DNA from: Oscillospiraceae bacterium
GTDB lineage: Bacteria; Bacillota; Clostridia; Oscillospirales; CAG-272
Reading direction: 5' to 3'
Assembly (NCBI GenBank): GCA_015063535.1
Contig: SVTY01000008.1
Location: 26,410-90,409, forward strand
Length of the DNA stretch: 64,000 nucleotides
The position numbers and the translations under genes are program-made. The notes beneath the pieces are model-generated. The model saw only the letters and a program-made list of their open reading frames with translations. It ran no database searches and was not told the origin of the DNA. Below are positions 61,558 to 64,000 of the stretch, in pieces; position 1 is the first letter of the stretch; every line of letters starts with the position of its first letter.

Positions 61558-62622
61558 ATGGCAAACAATACGGCATTATCCAAGGCAAAAGATGCAAAAA
61601 AGGACGAATTTTACACAACATACGAAGATATCCAAGCCGAGCTGAATCATTACGAGGAGCATTTCCGAGGAAAAACCGTTCTTTGCAACTGCGATGACCC
61701 GTTCGAATCGAATTTCTGCAAATTCTTTCTGCGTAATTTCAACTATCTCGGCTTGAAACGCCTGATTTGCACATCCTACGGCGATTCTTCCATGGTGGGT
61801 CAGCAGATGTCGATCTTCGATGACGAGGAACAGCCCGTCACCCCCGAAAACGGCTATGTCATGGATATCCGTGAGGTACCGATGGCAAACGGCAGGGGGG
61901 TCTCCGATGCCGATATTCACAATCTTCTCACCTCCAAAAAACGGGGTGTCAAGCGTCTGAAGGACAGCGGGGATTTTCGCTCTGCCGAATGTATCGAATA
62001 CCTGAAGCAAGCGGACATTGTGGTAACGAATCCGCCTTTTTCGCTTTTCAAGGAATATGTTGCCCAATTGATGGAGTATGGAAAGCAATTTTTAATTATC
62101 GGCAACCAAAATGCGATTACTTATAAAGAAATTTTTCCTTTGCTAAAAAAGAATCATATATGGTTGGGACATCATTGTGGAGATATGGCATTTACTGTTC
62201 CTGCTACATATGAGCCAAGAGAAACTCGTTTTTGGGTTGACGAATCGGGTCAAAAATGGCGTAGTTTAGGAAATATATGTTGGTTTACTAATCTGGATTT
62301 AAAAAAGCGTCATGAAGAAATCATTTTGTATAAACGCTATTTTGGAAACGAGGAAGAATACCCATATTACGATAATTATGACGCAATCAATATTAACAAG
62401 GTTTCCGATATTCCTAACGATTACTTCGGGTATATGGGTGTTCCGATTACCTTTATGGATAAGTACTGTCCCGATCAATTTGAAATTATCGGGGCAACCG
62501 AAAGCGAGGGGAAAGGCTTTTCGGAAGGATTGTGGAATGCGGAAAGCAAAGTCGCTCAGCCTCTTGTGAACGGAGAAAGAAAGTTTAAGAGAATCTTTAT
62601 CAGGAGAAGAAACAAAGTATGA
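61558..62622 (+). CDS. EcoRI-family adenine-specific DNA methyltransferase
   Basis: 354 residues from the ATG at 61558 (GGGAG 5 bp upstream); the upstream open frame runs through the hairpin array and is not used. The N6-adenine methylase motif IV is TNPPFSLFKEY (NPPF at residues 158-161). The N-terminal KKDEFYTTYEDIQAELNHYE and VLCNCDDPFESNFCKFF stretch is typical of the EcoRI_methylase family. It should methylate adenine using SAM. The stop overlaps the start of the DUF262-HNH gene (ATGA). The first ~165 codons use host-like, GC-rich codons, the next ~115 are AT-rich, suggesting a mosaic origin. Confidence 0.88.
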   Translation: MANNTALSKAKDAKKDEFYTTYEDIQAELNHYEEHFRGKTVLCNCDDPFESNFCKFFLRNFNYLGLKRLICTSYGDSSMVGQQMSIFDDEEQPVTPENGYVMDIREVPMANGRGVSDADIHNLLTSKKRGVKRLKDSGDFRSAECIEYLKQADIVVTNPPFSLFKEYVAQLMEYGKQFLIIGNQNAITYKEIFPLLKKNHIWLGHHCGDMAFTVPATYEPRETRFWVDESGQKWRSLGNICWFTNLDLKKRHEEIILYKRYFGNEEEYPYYDNYDAININKVSDIPNDYFGYMGVPITFMDKYCPDQFEIIGATESEGKGFSEGLWNAESKVAQPLVNGERKFKRIFIRRRNKV

Positions 62623-63743
62623 ACATCACGCAAAAATTGATAAAAGTCAGCGATGTTTTCGAGCAATACGCCGACAACGGCGATGACGGCGTATTTGCCT
62701 ATGGCGGTCGGCTTGCCGTCCGTCCCCCTTATCAACGTGAATTTGTCTATGACGAAGGTCAATCCGAGGCGGTCATCCATACCATTCTGAAGGGCTTCCC
62801 GCTGAATGTCATGTACTGGGTCAAGGTCGGAGATGACCGATATGAGGTGCTGGACGGTCAACAGCGTACCCTCTCCGTCATGCAATTTCTCACACACCGC
62901 TTTTCGGTGCGGTTGGACGGACAAAAGTATTATTGGGATGCTCTGCCCGACGACAAATACGAGACTATTATGAATTACGAATTTATGGTATACATCTGTG
63001 AGGGAAGCGAATCCGAAAAGCTGGAATGGTTCAAGGTGGTAAACATTGCGGGAGAGCGGCTGACCGAGCAGGAGCTTCGCAATTCGGTTTACACGGGTAC
63101 GTGGCTTTCCGATGCCAAACGCCACTTTTCCAAGAGAAACTGTGCGGCAAAGGGCTTGTCGGATAAATACATCACAGGCGACCCCAACCGTCAGGAACTG
63201 CTGGAAAAGGCACTCAGGGGAATTTGCGAGTATCAGGGAATCAAAGATATTACCGAGTATATGTCTGCACACAAATCCGATGCCGATGCGGACGAGCTAT
63301 GGCAGTATTTTCAGGATGTCATTCACTGGACGGAAAAAATATTCCCCAAGTATTACGCCGATATGAAGGGCTTGGATTGGTGCCATCTGTACAACAAATA
63401 CGGAGAGAACAAATACAACGCCACCGCCATGGCGGAGGAGGTCAAACGCCTGCATGAGGATGATGAGGTGCAAAAGCCAAAGGGAATTTATGAGTTTTTG
63501 CTGTGTCGGGATTCCGATCCCTTTGCGGGGCGGCTGTTGAATCTGCGAGCCTTCGACAAGCGGGAAAAAATGGCGGCGTACAGTCGGCAGGACGGAATTT
63601 GCCCCATCTGCAAAAAGCACTTTGAATTCGATCAAATGGAAGGCGATCATATCAAGCCATGGAGCAAGGGCGGACAAACGATTCCCGGGAACTGTCAAAT
63701 GCTCTGCCGAGATTGCAACGGCAAGAAAACCGATCAATATTAA
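62619..63743 (+). CDS. DUF262 (GmrSD N-terminal-like) protein with C-terminal HNH nuclease
   Basis: 374 residues. The DUF262 domain covers about 1-200, with PPYQREFVYDEGQSEAVIH and the nucleotide-binding/hydrolysis motif DGQQRTL at 79-85. A helical middle follows. The C-terminus is an HNH domain with CPIC, DHIKPWSKGG, and CRDCN giving two Zn cysteine pairs and the catalytic His. GmrS-type DUF262 proteins hydrolyse nucleotides to drive cutting of modified DNA. Here the nuclease domain is fused and translationally coupled to an adenine methylase. Predicted defence nuclease. Stop at 63741, then partial hairpin and MITE. Confidence 0.87.
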   Translation: MNITQKLIKVSDVFEQYADNGDDGVFAYGGRLAVRPPYQREFVYDEGQSEAVIHTILKGFPLNVMYWVKVGDDRYEVLDGQQRTLSVMQFLTHRFSVRLDGQKYYWDALPDDKYETIMNYEFMVYICEGSESEKLEWFKVVNIAGERLTEQELRNSVYTGTWLSDAKRHFSKRNCAAKGLSDKYITGDPNRQELLEKALRGICEYQGIKDITEYMSAHKSDADADELWQYFQDVIHWTEKIFPKYYADMKGLDWCHLYNKYGENKYNATAMAEEVKRLHEDDEVQKPKGIYEFLLCRDSDPFAGRLLNLRAFDKREKMAAYSRQDGICPICKKHFEFDQMEGDHIKPWSKGGQTIPGNCQMLCRDCNGKKTDQY

Positions 63744-63744
63744 C

Positions 63745-63770
63745 CCATACATCGTTTGCCGAAGGCAACC
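63745..63770. repeat. Single CATCA-type hairpin
   Basis: CATCG-TTTGCC-GAA-GGCAA-CCATC, a one-unit fragment of the hairpin arrays, directly after the DUF262-HNH gene. Confidence 0.65.
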
Positions 63771-63791
63771 ATCCCCGCCATGTTCGCACGC

Positions 63792-64000
63792 ACTTCGTAA
63801 GCCTTCCCCAGCGGGGAAGGTGGCACGAGCCTTGCGAGTGACGGATGAGGAGATCGCCTGACGTACAGAATCTAATATAGAAACGAACCGTTTATTTTGA
63901 TTTAAAAGATTCTTTTCGTTTAGAAACAAGCATACCCACACCTTAATCTACCCTGCAAACGGCGATCTCCTCATCCGTCTTGCCTGTCGGCAATCCACCT
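63792..64000. mobile_element. MITE-like element D, copy 2, cut by window edge
   Basis: First 209 bases of the element, matching copy 1 (61089) except for a few positions in the segment after GATCGCCTGA. The last visible bases are the start of the closing inverted end. Same orientation as copy 1. Confidence 0.85.

Overview
The window is a chromosomal segment of an anaerobic, spore-forming Clostridia-type Firmicute, probably a gut species. Three observations support this. A complete spoIIIAA-AH sporulation operon is present, the heat-shock operon runs hrcA-grpE-dnaK-dnaJ-prmA under a perfect CIRCE element, and strong-anaerobe chemistry appears as a glycyl radical enzyme with its activase and acetate kinase. 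Genes are moderately GC-rich, while promoters and terminators are AT-rich and canonical, with many TTGACA-17-TATAAT type sites and GGAGG ribosome sites. The species cannot be named from this sequence alone.

Layout. 1-4.8 kb: the 3' part of a ricT/PSP1 gene, tRNA-Met and tRNA-Glu, a winged-helix regulator, a tRNA dihydrouridine synthase, an Mrp ATPase and nrdR. 5-11 kb: a small membrane protein, a TetR-controlled ABC exporter operon, a beta-lactamase-fold hydrolase, a hairpin array and a SulP anion transporter. 11-23.2 kb: cysK, then a six-gene operon of four different Gfo/Idh/MocA oxidoreductases, a radical-SAM activase and a glycyl radical enzyme with an unusual active site, with a GH38 alpha-mannosidase upstream. 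I read this as an undescribed sugar or cyclitol catabolic route. 23.3-29.7 kb: a Dlt-like surface acylation cluster (adenylating ligase, carrier protein, MBOAT, SGNH-like protein) with a transglutaminase-like protein and a lipoprotein. 30-39.2 kb: a U32 peptidase-family protein, then the spoIIIA operon followed by a P-loop ATPase gene. 39.5-43.6 kb: a membrane-anchored extracytoplasmic protein, a truncated PdxR-like regulator and its divergent pyridoxamine kinase. 43.8-54.9 kb: the heat-shock operon, a TSCPD protein, a prephenate-dehydratase-like protein, htpG and an AI-2E family transporter. 55-60.7 kb: ispE, a leader/attenuator with a CNNM/CorC-type transporter, tmcAL and ackA. 60.7-64 kb: repeat-rich DNA carrying a two-gene module (EcoRI-type adenine methylase plus DUF262-HNH nuclease) between two near-identical MITE-like elements.

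The window is threaded with small repeats: a palindromic ~119-bp element (repeat A), a short GC arm (repeat C), a T-rich inverted repeat (repeat B), a ~234-bp MITE-like element (repeat D), and arrays of different hairpins separated by a constant CATCA spacer. They lie almost only between genes but split two operons (the Dlt-like cluster and spoIIIA), supply the C-terminus of PrmA and probably truncated the PdxR homologue. No transposase, integrase, phage gene or CRISPR array was seen. The best candidates for new biology are the methylase/DUF262-HNH module at 61.5-63.7 kb and the glycyl radical/Gfo-Idh operon at 12.2-19.8 kb.
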